From Desulfosarcina widdelii (lineage in GTDB: Bacteria > Desulfobacterota > Desulfobacteria > Desulfobacterales > Desulfosarcinaceae), in NCBI RefSeq assembly GCF_009688965.1, contig NZ_AP021875.1, forward strand, positions 1,488,001-1,552,000: 64,000 nt of DNA. The letters are read 5' to 3'. Under the pieces are notes generated by a model. It did not search any database and was not told the DNA's origin. It was given only the letters and a program-made list of their open reading frames with translations. Below are positions 17,495 to 26,041 of the stretch, piece after piece. How positions within the stretch are numbered: the stretch's first letter is position 1; each line of letters starts with the position of its first letter. Both the position numbers and the translations under genes were made by a program.

Positions 17495-19083
17495 GCCGAA
17501 GCCTTCTTTTTAGGCTTTCGGGAGCCGCTGCGCTGCGGGCGCGGGCTCCGTTTGCCGGAGTATCGCTTGCCCCCGCCGCCCTGGCGCGGCCTTCTCCTGC
17601 GGTTCCCCTGGTTGGGCCTGCTTTTGGGCGCCGGCTTTTTTTTCCGGCGGGGAGGCGCCGGCGGCAGTTCCAGCCACTGGTCTTCCGGCGGGATGCAATG
17701 CAGCGGCCGGCCGATAAACTCCTCGATGGGCGGCAGGTAAAACGAGTCCTCCTCGCAGGCGAAGCTGATGGATGTGCCGGCGGCTCCTGCGCGTCCGGTT
17801 CGACCGATGCGATGGACATAGTCCTCGGGGTCGCGGGGCAGGGTGAAATTGATCACATAATCCATATCTTCGATGTGAATTCCCCGCCCGGCTACATCCG
17901 TGGCCACCAGAACGCGGATCTTGCCGGCCTTGAAGTCCTCCAGGGTGCGGATCCGTTTCTTCTGGGGGATCTCGCCGGAGAGAACGGCACAGTTGATCCG
18001 GTAGCGGTCGAGCATCTCGGCCAGCCGCCGGGTTTCGTCGCGCCGGTTGCAGAAGATCAGCACCCGCTTCAGATCTTTCCGGTCGATGATATTATAGGTC
18101 AGGGCGAATTTCTCGTCGGTGGTGACGATGTAGACCACCTGCTCCACCGTGTCCACGGCCACCTGTTCGGGTTCGATCTCCACGGAGACCGGATCACGGG
18201 TCCAGCTCTCACACAGCCGGGTGACGTCCGGCGTGAGGGTGGCGCTGAAGAACAGGGTCTGCCGCTTGTCCTTGTGAGGGGTGCTGTATACGATCTGGCG
18301 GACGTCGGGAATGAACCCCATATCGAGCATGCGATCCGCCTCGTCGATGACCAGCATCTCCACCTGCCGCAGATCCAGATCCTTGCGGCGCTTGAAATCC
18401 AGCAGACGGCCGGGTGTCGCCACAACGATGTCCACGGGTTTGCCGTGCAACTGCCGCCGCTGTTTTTCGTAATCCATGCCGCCAAAGACGCTGACGATGG
18501 AAAACGGGCAGTGGGCGGACAGCAGGTTGGCTTCTTCTGCAATCTGCAGGACCAGCTCCCGGGTGGGGGCGATAATCAGCACCCGCGGTGTACCGGAGGG
18601 TCGTTTTCCCTTTATCGGATGCGCCAGCATGCGCGTCAGTATCGCAATCAGAAAAGCGGCGGTCTTTCCAGTGCCGGTCTGGGCCCGACCGAAAGCATCC
18701 CTGCCCTTGAGGCAATCCGGCAGGATTTCCGCCTGAATGGGGGTGCAGTATTGAAAACCGGCGTCGGCAATGGCATGCAATACCGAATCCGGCAGGCCCA
18801 GGTCGTGAAACCGGGTCTTGCCCTCTTCCACGGCGACCGGAAACATTTCCGCAGACCAGGCAACGGACGGTACTTTCTCAGGTTCTGCCGCTTTGGGCGT
18901 AGGTCCGCCGCTGTCCTTTTCGGCTGGTTTGCGACGGGAGGAGCGTTTTTTTTTCGGTATTGATCCGGGAGTCGATGGCGCTGCGGGTGTCTGTTGACCG
19001 GGTCTTTCCGATGGTTTGGCGGTGTCGGGACGGTGGGTATCGAATAGCCTGCCCCGTAAGGCTTTAATCAGTTTTCCTATCAA
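17491..19083 (-). CDS. DEAD-box RNA helicase, RhlB/RhlE type
   Basis: The 530-residue protein holds the full helicase core. The Q motif lies in [24 protein letters not shown], motif I is AQTGTGKT, motif II is the DEAD box ([14 protein letters not shown]), motif III is FSATL and motif VI is [10 protein letters not shown]. The N-terminus (1-75) and the tail (about 450-530, rich in KK, RR, PR and GGG) are basic and low-complexity, which usually means RNA contacts. It unwinds RNA using ATP, in mRNA decay or ribosome assembly. It is followed by an overlapping small gene of unknown function. Confidence 0.92.
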   Translation of the reverse strand: MIGKLIKALRGRLFDTHRPDTAKPSERPGQQTPAAPSTPGSIPKKKRSSRRKPAEKDSGGPTPKAAEPEKVPSVAWSAEMFPVAVEEGKTRFHDLGLPDSVLHAIADAGFQYCTPIQAEILPDCLKGRDAFGRAQTGTGKTAAFLIAILTRMLAHPIKGKRPSGTPRVLIIAPTRELVLQIAEEANLLSAHCPFSIVSVFGGMDYEKQRRQLHGKPVDIVVATPGRLLDFKRRKDLDLRQVEMLVIDEADRMLDMGFIPDVRQIVYSTPHKDKRQTLFFSATLTPDVTRLCESWTRDPVSVEIEPEQVAVDTVEQVVYIVTTDEKFALTYNIIDRKDLKRVLIFCNRRDETRRLAEMLDRYRINCAVLSGEIPQKKRIRTLEDFKAGKIRVLVATDVAGRGIHIEDMDYVINFTLPRDPEDYVHRIGRTGRAGAAGTSISFACEEDSFYLPPIEEFIGRPLHCIPPEDQWLELPPAPPRRKKKPAPKSRPNQGNRRRRPRQGGGGKRYSGKRSPRPQRSGSRKPKKKASA

Positions 19084-19390
19084 AACTCAGTTAACCTGCA
19101 TTTCCTTTCATTGCATTTCCCGTTCGCTGGGAGTGTCCCCGGCTTCCACCGGAGGTCTGTCTAAAAAAAAGTGGGCCTGGATAATTGGCCCGCGACACTA
19201 TACGAAGATCGCCCGCGAATTGCAAGGGCTATCGCGGACTGGCCAGGGAAACTGCTTTTGGAATCCGGTTTGCTGCTCGTACGTAACATAGGGGCGCAGT
19301 TCATCCGCGCCCGGTTCGCAAAGGCGGGGATAAACCCCGCCACTACAGTTGTGCAACGAACAAGAAAGCGGCCGCCCTGCCGCCAGGCGG
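19084..19390. other. Gene-free stretch with a short perfect hairpin
   Basis: About 300 bases separate the helicase start from the NlpC/P60 gene end. At 19323-19341 is GGCGGGGATAAACCCCGCC, a perfect 7-base stem with a 5-base loop, preceded by GGGGCGCAGTTCATCCGCGCCC at about 19291-19312. Neither is followed by a T-tract in the expected direction. They look like dispersed palindromes. The rest shows no gene. Confidence 0.5.
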
Positions 19391-19909
19391 TCAGGGCAGC
19401 AGCCGCCGGCCGGTCAGGTAGCACCGGCGCCAATAATCGTCGTCCATGCGGGAAATCATCACACCGTTGCTGGTGGAGGTGTGCACGAATTCGCCGTCTT
19501 CCAGGTATATGCCGACATGGTAGTATTTTTTGTTGACGGGCTTGAAAAAAACCAGGTCGCCGGCAGCAAGATCGGACCGGGTCACCGGACGACCGCGGCG
19601 CATCTGGGCGGCCGTGGTGCGAGGCAGCTGCATGTGGAAAAGATCCCGGTAGAGCCTGACCGTCAGGCCCGAACAGTCGATTCCATTTTTCCCCATGCCC
19701 CCCATCCGATGGGGTGTGCCCAGCCAGGGGCGGATACCGCTGCGCAGCACGGCCTCCGGTGGTTGGCCATCGGCGGCATAAGGCCCGGGTGAAGGCTCCG
19801 GCTCAACGCTTGCGGCGCATCCCGCCAGCCATAAAACCAGCAGCAGGCACCCCGCCCATCCAGGCCGCAGCCGGAAAAAATGCCTTTTCACGGCCCTTGG
19901 TTCATGCAT
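19391..19909 (-). CDS. NlpC/P60 peptidoglycan endopeptidase lipoprotein
   Basis: The 172-residue protein has a lipoprotein signal (LLLVLWLAGCAAS, lipobox LAGC, cysteine about residue 31) and a C-terminal NlpC/P60 domain. The catalytic cysteine is in NGIDCSGLTVRLYRD and the histidine in YYHVGIYLEDGEFVH. Members cleave D-Glu-meso-DAP bonds in peptidoglycan stem peptides, in the periplasm. Its start overlaps the previous gene's stop by 8 bases, so the two are probably translated in a coupled way. Confidence 0.88.
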   Translation of the reverse strand: MHEPRAVKRHFFRLRPGWAGCLLLVLWLAGCAASVEPEPSPGPYAADGQPPEAVLRSGIRPWLGTPHRMGGMGKNGIDCSGLTVRLYRDLFHMQLPRTTAAQMRRGRPVTRSDLAAGDLVFFKPVNKKYYHVGIYLEDGEFVHTSTSNGVMISRMDDDYWRRCYLTGRRLLP

Positions 19910-20606
19910 CCGATCCTCTTTCGAACAAATGGGCCACGGTGCTCAGGCTGAAATCCATCTCCAGGGACAAAAACTGGGAAAGGGAATGCAGGGTAATGAT
20001 CGCATTCTTGTCGGCATCCTCTTTTCCCAGGCTTTGAATGCGGGCCAGCAGACCCTCGTTAACCAGTTGCACCCGGGCGTAGCTTTTTTCGAGTTCGTCG
20101 AAATCGAAACCGTTCACCTCGCCCTTCTTGTACTTGAAATACTGTCCCAGCAAAAACAGCGAGGTACTGCGGGCCGTGGTCTCTTCTACGGACGAAAACG
20201 GCAGGTGAAAACGGGCCATGGGCTTGAGAAAGTCCATCACCGGACAGTTGCTGGTGGCCATGACGATTCCGAAAACCGACGTCAGGGCATCCATGGCCGA
20301 CGTTTTTTTGGAATAGGTCCGGTCAACGGTTTCACAGACAACCATGCAGTTCTTATGGGAAAGGATATCCTTGAACCGGTCCACCAGATCGGAAATATTG
20401 ACGGCAACGGGGCAGTACAGTTCTGTCTGGGGGGACAGGGGGCAGCACTGACACTGCTTGTAGGAGAGCTGGGTCCACGGCGGGTAAGGCCCCTTGGATG
20501 TCGGGGCCATGGTCAACGTGACCGGATCCAGTTCAATGTGAAGACAGGCGACTTGCCCGTCTTCCAGTTCAATCCGATAGTCGAACCAATATGCCTCTTC
20601 GTTCAT
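19902..20606 (-). CDS. Protein of unknown function, DUF6901-like
   Basis: The 234-residue protein starts YWFDYRIELEDGQVACLHIELDPVTLTM, an N-terminal strand pattern I associate loosely with DUF6901, and then has a cysteine cluster (QCQCCPLSPQTELYCPVAVN). The rest looks helical with no signal or membrane segment. The cluster of cysteines suggests a metal site, but there is no direct proof. Its stop overlaps the start of the NlpC/P60 gene by 8 bases. I cannot give a function. Confidence 0.6.
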   Translation of the reverse strand: MNEEAYWFDYRIELEDGQVACLHIELDPVTLTMAPTSKGPYPPWTQLSYKQCQCCPLSPQTELYCPVAVNISDLVDRFKDILSHKNCMVVCETVDRTYSKKTSAMDALTSVFGIVMATSNCPVMDFLKPMARFHLPFSSVEETTARSTSLFLLGQYFKYKKGEVNGFDFDELEKSYARVQLVNEGLLARIQSLGKEDADKNAIITLHSLSQFLSLEMDFSLSTVAHLFERGSDA

Positions 20607-20705
20607 GGCTGTCTCTCTTTGCCGGGCGGTTGATCAAAACGGTTTCGCCACTTGTGCAGCTACAATAAAGCAAGACTCGCGCCAGAACAGCTTTGACAAA
20701 AGGGA

Positions 20706-21941
20706 TCAACCGTACCGGATACCGTCCACCGGATCCAGGGCCGATGCACTGGCCGCCGGGTACAAAGTGGCGAGAAAACAGATGATTACCGTGCACAACC
20801 CGATGGCAAGAACATCCAGCGGCTGCAGGCTGACCGGCAAGGTGGTCAGAAAGTATACGTCTCCGGGCAGTTTTATGAACGGATAGCGTTTGAGCACGGC
20901 ACACAGGACGAATCCAAGCAGACCGCCGATCATCGTCCCCACGCAGCCGATGGCCAGCCCCTTGAACACAAAAATTCGGCGGATATGCCGGTTGGTTGCT
21001 CCCATGGTTTTTAAAATGGCGATATCGCGCGTCTTTTCCATCACCATCATGATCAGGGCGCTGGCGATATTGAAGGCTGCGACGAGCACGATAAGCGTCA
21101 AAATGATGAACATCACCGTTTTCTGGAGGCGGAGCATGGAAAACAGGTTGCGATTCATCTGCATCCAGTCCCTGGCCCAGAAGGGAAAGCCGAGCCGGGC
21201 CACGATCTCATCGGCGATTTTCCTGGCCTGGTAGATGTTCGTCACGCGCACCTCGATGCCCGAGGCCTGGGCCGGCATCTGCAACAGGCGCTGGGCCACA
21301 TCCAGGCGCACGAAGGACATGGCGTCGTCGTATTCGTTCATCCCGGTTTCGAAAACGCCGGCAACACTGAAGCGTTTCACCGTCGGCATCCGGTTGGCCG
21401 CCGATCCTTTTCCCAGGGGGGAGATGAGATAGATGGGATCGCCCACGGCGACCTTGAGTTTTTCGGCCGTCACCTTGCCGACGATCAATCCGGGCGCCTT
21501 TCCGGCCTGTTCGTCCGGCGCGGCACGCTTCAATGCATCGCCGATGGATTTTGATTTTCCGACGAAAACGGGCGGGCCCGGTCGGGACGGATCGAGGGCC
21601 TTTAACACCGCTCCGCCGATGCCGTGGGGACTTCTGAGCATCACCTGGGTGTAGATGAACGGTGCGGCGGACTGCACCCCTTCAACGGACTCGATGGCGT
21701 GCACCGTTTTGTCGATGTCGGCCACGGTTTCCCCGTAACGCATCACCAGCACATGGGACTCGATGCCCAGGATGCGGTTTTGCAGTTCCGATTCGAATCC
21801 GGTCATCACGGCGATGACGACAATCAGGGCCATCACACCGACGGCGATGCCGGCCGTAGCCAGCAGGGTAATCAGGGAGATGAAGGCCTGCTTCTGACGG
21901 GCCTGCAGATACCTTGCGCCCACAAACCAGGTGAAAGACAT
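20706..21941 (-). CDS. Lipoprotein-release ABC transporter permease, LolC/LolE type
   Basis: The 411-residue protein has four membrane segments: one near residues 20-50 (FISLITLLATAGIAVGVMALIVVIAVMTGFE) and three in the C-terminal third (TVMFIILTLIVLVAAFNIAS, GLAIGCVGTMIGGLLGFVLC and a last one around VLAIGLCTVIICFLATLYPA). A large periplasmic domain lies between them, as in LolC and LolE, which release lipoproteins from the inner membrane. I use the ATG at 21941 (MSFTWFVGARYLQARQKQAF), the usual LolC/E start; a longer upstream frame overlaps the acetyltransferase gene. No LolD or partner subunit is adjacent. Confidence 0.9.
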   Translation of the reverse strand: MSFTWFVGARYLQARQKQAFISLITLLATAGIAVGVMALIVVIAVMTGFESELQNRILGIESHVLVMRYGETVADIDKTVHAIESVEGVQSAAPFIYTQVMLRSPHGIGGAVLKALDPSRPGPPVFVGKSKSIGDALKRAAPDEQAGKAPGLIVGKVTAEKLKVAVGDPIYLISPLGKGSAANRMPTVKRFSVAGVFETGMNEYDDAMSFVRLDVAQRLLQMPAQASGIEVRVTNIYQARKIADEIVARLGFPFWARDWMQMNRNLFSMLRLQKTVMFIILTLIVLVAAFNIASALIMMVMEKTRDIAILKTMGATNRHIRRIFVFKGLAIGCVGTMIGGLLGFVLCAVLKRYPFIKLPGDVYFLTTLPVSLQPLDVLAIGLCTVIICFLATLYPAASASALDPVDGIRYG

Positions 21942-21945
21942 TGGG

Positions 21946-22422
21946 TTACACTCTTTTGATTGCCGGCTGGTATATTCCCGGCGTCGATCCCGGAATGGGA
22001 AAAGCACCCACGCTCTTTTCGAAAAAAGCCATCGGCCCGGCCCCCCCGATAATGGCATAAGCGTATCCGGCATGGGCCATCGCCTCCAGCGCAGCCAGCA
22101 GCAGGACCTGTCCGATGCCTCGATGGCGAAAGTTCGGATCGACGCCGATGGGGCCAAAAAAGTTGCGGCAGGTGCTGTCGTAACAGGCGAAACCGGCCAA
22201 ACGCCCGCCAGAGACGGCGACCATGCAGGCAATGGGCTGCCGGGCAAAGGAGACCTGGCTCTCGGCGGCCCACCCGTCGCCGAACAGTTGCTGGACCCAC
22301 ACCGCGACCTGTTTTCTCTCACTGGCCATGGCCCTTCGAACGATGGTTTCCTGCCGGGCCAATGACGTCGTCAGATCTTCACGGTCGGGCAGATCGTAGA
22401 GTTTTACAAGTAGATCGGTCAT
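21946..22422 (-). CDS. GNAT-family N-acetyltransferase
   Basis: The 158-residue protein has the GNAT core: VAVSGGRLAGFACYD, the acetyl-CoA binding motif A (IGVDPNFRHRGIGQVLLLAALEAMAHAGYAYAII, with RHRGIG in place of the usual Q/RxxGxG) and GPMAFFEKSVGAF near the end. The substrate is unknown. It lies between larE and the LolC/E gene, 4 bases before the LolC/E start, so co-transcription is likely. Confidence 0.82.
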   Translation of the reverse strand: MTDLLVKLYDLPDREDLTTSLARQETIVRRAMASERKQVAVWVQQLFGDGWAAESQVSFARQPIACMVAVSGGRLAGFACYDSTCRNFFGPIGVDPNFRHRGIGQVLLLAALEAMAHAGYAYAIIGGAGPMAFFEKSVGAFPIPGSTPGIYQPAIKRV

Positions 22423-22459
22423 GGGGTCCTCGCGTTATTCGTGATGTTTTGCGGCGCTG

Positions 22460-23278
22460 TCAATCGTTGTCCAGTGCACGATTCATACTTCCGGACACAT
22501 AACCTTCCAGATCCGCGGCAATGTGTATAAAACCGATGTCCCTCAATTGATCGACGATCCGTTGCCGCAACGGATCGGTGAACAGCGCAGGCAGATGCGC
22601 CAGGGGTACTTCGATGCGGGCCACATTTCCATGGCAGCGCACTCGGCAATTCTGGAACCCTGCAGTGTTGAAGATCTTTTCGGCCTGCCGGATCCGCTCC
22701 AGCTTTTCCAGCGTGATGGAGGTGCCGTAAGGAAACCGGGTGGCCAGGCAGGCCATGGCCGGCTTGTTCCAGACGGCCAGGTCCCGCTGTCTGGCCAACT
22801 GACGGACATCCGCCTTGGTCAACCCTGCCTCCAGCAGCGGGGCAGCTACCCCGAGTTCACGAGCGGCTTTCATTCCGGGGCGGTAGTCGCCGGTGTCGTC
22901 GGCATTGGCACCGTGGGCCAGCTTCGAAAATCCCCGCTGCTCGGCCATCTCTGCCAGTTGCCCGAATACAATTTTTTTGCAAATGTAGCATCGCTGTTCG
23001 GTATTGGCAAGAAAGTCGGGATGGTCGATTTCATGGGAGTCGACAATCAGGTGCGTAACCCCCATTTCGCCGGCAAGCTTTTTCGCATCGGCCACATCCT
23101 GCTGCGGATGAATGGGGGACTGCGCCGTGAGCGCGATCACCCGCTCGCCCAACACGGCCCTGGCCTCTGCCAGCAAAACGGCGCTGTCCACGCCTCCGGA
23201 AAGGGCCACGGCAAGGCGGTCGAATGATTTTAAAACCCGGGCCAGCTTCGCTTTTTTATCCTGAAGGGATGCCTGCAT
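22460..23278 (-). CDS. larE: ATP-dependent sacrificial sulfur transferase
   Basis: LarE adds sulfur to the pyridinium dicarboxylate precursor of the nickel-pincer cofactor used by lactate racemase-type enzymes. The 272-residue protein has the PP-loop LSGGVDSAVLLAEA (about residues 27-40), TAQSPIHPQQDVADAKKLA and the family's cysteine signatures RCYICKKIVF and MACLATRFPYGTSI. The cysteine in the CLA(S/T)RxPYG motif is the sulfur donor in the single-cysteine type; the extra CxxC suggests the iron-sulfur-using type. No larB, larC or larA lies in the window. Confidence 0.9.
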   Translation of the reverse strand: MQASLQDKKAKLARVLKSFDRLAVALSGGVDSAVLLAEARAVLGERVIALTAQSPIHPQQDVADAKKLAGEMGVTHLIVDSHEIDHPDFLANTEQRCYICKKIVFGQLAEMAEQRGFSKLAHGANADDTGDYRPGMKAARELGVAAPLLEAGLTKADVRQLARQRDLAVWNKPAMACLATRFPYGTSITLEKLERIRQAEKIFNTAGFQNCRVRCHGNVARIEVPLAHLPALFTDPLRQRIVDQLRDIGFIHIAADLEGYVSGSMNRALDND

Positions 23279-23423
23279 ATTTCATTTTTTCCAGTGGTTG
23301 ACCCGCATTCGCACCGGCGCGGTAAATGGCAAAAAATTATTTACAATCAGCACGTATTCCTTTATAAACCATGGTTGTCACTCCGTTTTACTATAGGCCA
23401 ATCCAAATTCAAAGGGGTTTTTC

Positions 23424-25106
23424 ATGGGGAAAAAGAGTCTCACCAAATCCACTTCGAAGAAGAAGAAGAAGGCGGCCAAGAAAAAAGTCGCAGCAAAAAC
23501 CAGCCCGAAGAAAAAAGCGCCGGTGAAGAAAACCGCTCCAGCTAAAAAAGCGGCCGCCGCATCCAAACCGGCAGCCAAGGTAAAGCCGGCAGCCAAACCG
23601 GTGAAGAAGACCGCTCCTAAAAAAGCCCCGCCCAATGCCAAACCGGTACCGGTAAAAACGCTTCTCAAGAAGAAGTTTGACACTGCTGCCCCGAAAGTTC
23701 TCTACAGCGTCCCCAAAGAGCTGATCGAAAAATCGACCTTCACGGCACCGGATTTTTTGGCCGGATTCGAAGCCAAGGACGCCAAACGGATCAAAGGACT
23801 GCTGGCCAACACATACAAGGAAGCGGATTTGAAGGCCGCTGCCGAAAAAGCCGCCGCAGAGAAGGCTGCTGCAGAAAAGGCTGCTGCAGAAAAGGCTGCC
23901 GCTGAAAAGGCCGCTGCTGAAAAGGCCGCTGCTGAAAAGGCTGCCGCAGAGAAGGCCGCTGCAGAGAAGGCCGCTGCTGAGAAAGCCGCTGCTGAGAAAG
24001 CCGCTGCTGAGAAAGCCGCTGCTGAAAAGGCTGCCGCTGAAAAGGCTGCCGCAGAAAAGGCTGCCGCAGAAAAGGCTGCCGCTGAGAAAGCCGCTGCTGA
24101 AAAGGCTGCCGCAGAAAAGGCTGCCGCAGAAAAGGCCGCTGCTGAAAAGGCTGCCGCAGAGAAGGCCGCTGCAGAGAAAGCCGCTGCTGAGAAAGCCGCT
24201 GCTGAAAAGGCCGCTGCTGAGAAAGCCGCTGCTGAGAAAGCCGCTGCTGAGAAAGCCGCTGCTGAAAAGGCCGAGGCCATTAAACAAGCGGCAGCCCAGA
24301 AGTCCGACGTTTCCGTATCCTATGAGCCGGCCCCTGCCCAGGCCGCAGCCAGCAAGCCATCGGATCCCGTGGACAACACCATCAAACTGGTTGCCGCCGG
24401 AATCGCATTTCTGATTCTGCTGGTGATTGGTGCCAGTACATCCAATTCATTTAAATATTACCTGGTAGAGAATCAGGGAGCCCTGGAAATCTGGAAAGGG
24501 AAATTCGCCCCGTTGGGCAAGAAAAAAGTTCTCGCCCTGCCCGGCGTTGCGGTGCCCGAAGATCTGAAAGACGCCTACAGTTCCGATGAAGTCTACCCGC
24601 TGGCGTTTCAGTATTACATCGACAAAGCGGACGCGCTTCTGGACGTCCCCGGCATACCGGATTTCGAAGCCATCAAAGCAACCCTGAAAATCGCCCTCGA
24701 ATACGGCTCCAGCAGTGCACTGCGAGACGTCGCCTATCAGCGTCTCGACAACATCGACCGCTTGATTCTGGATTACAAGGCCGATGTCGCCGCCAGCAAG
24801 GGAACCATTGAAGGCTTATCTGCAGCCATCGGTTTTCTCAAAGAGGCCGACAAACTAACCAAAGACGAAGTCCTGGAAGAGCGCATTGCCCAGAAAATCG
24901 CCGCCCACGAAACGGCCATCGCCGTACTGGAAGAGCAAGCCGAAGTCGAGGCTGAAGCGGCCCGGTTAGCAGAGGAAGCCGCTGCCGAAGAAGCGGCCGC
25001 ATTGGAAGCGGAAGCTACAGCCGAAGGCGAGCAAGCCGCGCCTGAGGCTGAGGCTGATTCCGAGGCCCAGCCAGAGGCTGAACCTGAGGCTGCTGAGGGT
25101 CACTGA
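23424..25106 (+). CDS. Single-pass protein with 29 tandem AAAEK repeats
   Basis: The 560-residue protein has five parts. The N-terminus (1-90) is a Lys/Ala/Pro-rich, histone-H1-like basic segment. A short globular piece follows (about 90-135, VLYSVPKELIEKSTF). Residues about 138-282 are 29 uninterrupted AAAEK units, predicted to be one very long helix. Near residues 322-340 is one membrane segment (AAGIAFLILLVIGAST). The C-terminal 200 residues are helical and end in an acidic Ala/Glu-rich tail. A domain may bridge the membrane with one soluble side; topology is not certain. Function unknown; TolA-like or DNA-binding roles are only guesses. A ribosome site is weak; the terminator follows the stop. 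Confidence 0.85.
   Translation: MGKKSLTKSTSKKKKKAAKKKVAAKTSPKKKAPVKKTAPAKKAAAASKPAAKVKPAAKPVKKTAPKKAPPNAKPVPVKTLLKKKFDTAAPKVLYSVPKELIEKSTFTAPDFLAGFEAKDAKRIKGLLANTYKEADLKAAAEKAAAEKAAAEKAAAEKAAAEKAAAEKAAAEKAAAEKAAAEKAAAEKAAAEKAAAEKAAAEKAAAEKAAAEKAAAEKAAAEKAAAEKAAAEKAAAEKAAAEKAAAEKAAAEKAAAEKAAAEKAAAEKAAAEKAAAEKAAAEKAEAIKQAAAQKSDVSVSYEPAPAQAAASKPSDPVDNTIKLVAAGIAFLILLVIGASTSNSFKYYLVENQGALEIWKGKFAPLGKKKVLALPGVAVPEDLKDAYSSDEVYPLAFQYYIDKADALLDVPGIPDFEAIKATLKIALEYGSSSALRDVAYQRLDNIDRLILDYKADVAASKGTIEGLSAAIGFLKEADKLTKDEVLEERIAQKIAAHETAIAVLEEQAEVEAEAARLAEEAAAEEAAALEAEATAEGEQAAPEAEADSEAQPEAEPEAAEGH
23835..24269 (+). repeat. 29 x 15-bp in-frame tandem repeat (AAAEK)
   Basis: The repeat is exactly 435 bases, 29 units of 15 bases, each coding Ala-Ala-Ala-Glu-Lys. 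Units vary at third positions (GCC/GCT/GCA, GAA/GAG, AAG/AAA) while the protein stays identical, which means selection on the peptide and not just recent slippage. Groups of identical neighbouring units show that local duplication also occurs. Confidence 0.95.
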
Positions 25107-25131
25107 CCCAGCGCCTGGCCGATCAAAATCG

Positions 25132-25168
25132 GGGGGAATCGTTCCACCAGGGGCGATTCCCCCTTTTT
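25132..25168 (+). terminator. Rho-independent terminator
   Basis: A perfect 10-base stem (GGGGGAATCG / CGATTCCCCC) with a 12-base loop is followed by TTTTT, about 25 bases after the stop of the AAAEK-repeat gene. It is the clearest terminator in the window. Confidence 0.9.
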
Positions 25169-25252
25169 GTTTTTTTGGCTGCTGCAGGCCGGCGACGTCT
25201 GCCGTCCTGTTTGTACATCCATAAAAAATTCGTCTTTTCCACGGGGATCTTT

Positions 25253-25888
25253 TTACGGTGAGACACCGAATCGCAGCCACTTGAAGCCCTGCCTGACCGA
25301 ATCGGAGACGCCGCTCCCCACCCGCCCCATGAAAAGATTTTCCGGCTTCAGGCAGATGTTGGGCTCGTTGGTCTGCAGCTCCACAAACCCATGGGGACTG
25401 AACAGATGGATGAGCATATTGCGGTATTGCTGGGCAGTAAGGCCGGAACCATCCAGGTCCCAGGTCCAGGAGTAGCCGACCAGGTAGGCAATCATCTCCT
25501 CGATGCGGGGATGGCTGATCATCAGCCGAACCAGATCCCCTGCGATCCTGCAGGATCGCAGGTTTCTGCCGACCTCGACGGCCTTGACCTCCATCATCAT
25601 CCCCTCGCCTAATGCTGCCCAGCGTTCGTCCGGGTCCGGTTGGCTGAAAACGCCGAAGCCTACGATCTGGCGCTCTTCCATCAACGCCAGTACCACGTTG
25701 GCATCAGCTTGGGCGGCGTGCTTTTCAAGGGTTTCCCGTCTCGTAAAAATGGATTTGTACTGGGCGTGGATCCCGAACTGTTCGCTGAAACGGTAGGCCC
25801 GGATCTGTTCGGGCGTACAGAAGGACCGGATCAGAACGGTGCCGGCGGGGGTGGAGCGGAGGATCTCCTTGGGGTTTGGTACGTTCAA
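25253..25888 (-). CDS. AcuA-like GNAT acetyltransferase
   Basis: The 211-residue product resembles Bacillus AcuA, which acetylates acetyl-CoA synthetase to switch it off. Features recalled from that family are visible: a core with IVGFGVFSQPDPDERWAALGEG, an acceptor/CoA stretch VKAVEVGRNLRSCRIAGDLV, SWTWDLDGSGLTAQQYRNML and a TNEPNICLKPENLFMGRVG ending. No ATG gives the full domain; I use TTG at 25888, which keeps the NVPNPKE start, and note that a longer frame would read into the inverted-repeat element upstream. Target here is unproven, although acyl-CoA synthetases lie in the region. Confidence 0.7.
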   Translation of the reverse strand: MNVPNPKEILRSTPAGTVLIRSFCTPEQIRAYRFSEQFGIHAQYKSIFTRRETLEKHAAQADANVVLALMEERQIVGFGVFSQPDPDERWAALGEGMMMEVKAVEVGRNLRSCRIAGDLVRLMISHPRIEEMIAYLVGYSWTWDLDGSGLTAQQYRNMLIHLFSPHGFVELQTNEPNICLKPENLFMGRVGSGVSDSVRQGFKWLRFGVSP

Positions 25889-25905
25889 AGGTGTCTTTCT
25901 TCGGC

Positions 25906-26030
25906 GACGACTTCGTAAGAAAGTCGATATCGGCGTTGCGCTTCGTCCCTCGTCAATGCGGAGTACGTTCTGGTACGCCTCCCTCCTCGGGACTCGCAAG
26001 CCTTGATCTCGATTTTCTTACGAAGTCGTC
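25906..26030. repeat. 125-bp inverted-repeat element (MITE-like)
   Basis: The ends are GACGACTTCGTAAGAAA and its complement, and the match continues imperfectly inward for about 35 bases (GTCGATATCGGCGTTGCG against ATCGAGATCAAGGCTTGCG). The element has no coding sense and sits between two acetyltransferase genes. A related fragment, GACGACTTCGTAAAAGC, is found at 49746-49763. No target duplication is obvious. Confidence 0.75.
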
Positions 26031-26041
26031 ATTTCAGATGA

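Noticed and set aside
23702..24280. Long minus-strand frame coding AFSAA repeats opposite the AAAEK gene
   Set aside because: It is the mirror of the 15-base repeat. A repeat with no stop on one strand often gives an open frame on the other, and there is no start signal or other domain.
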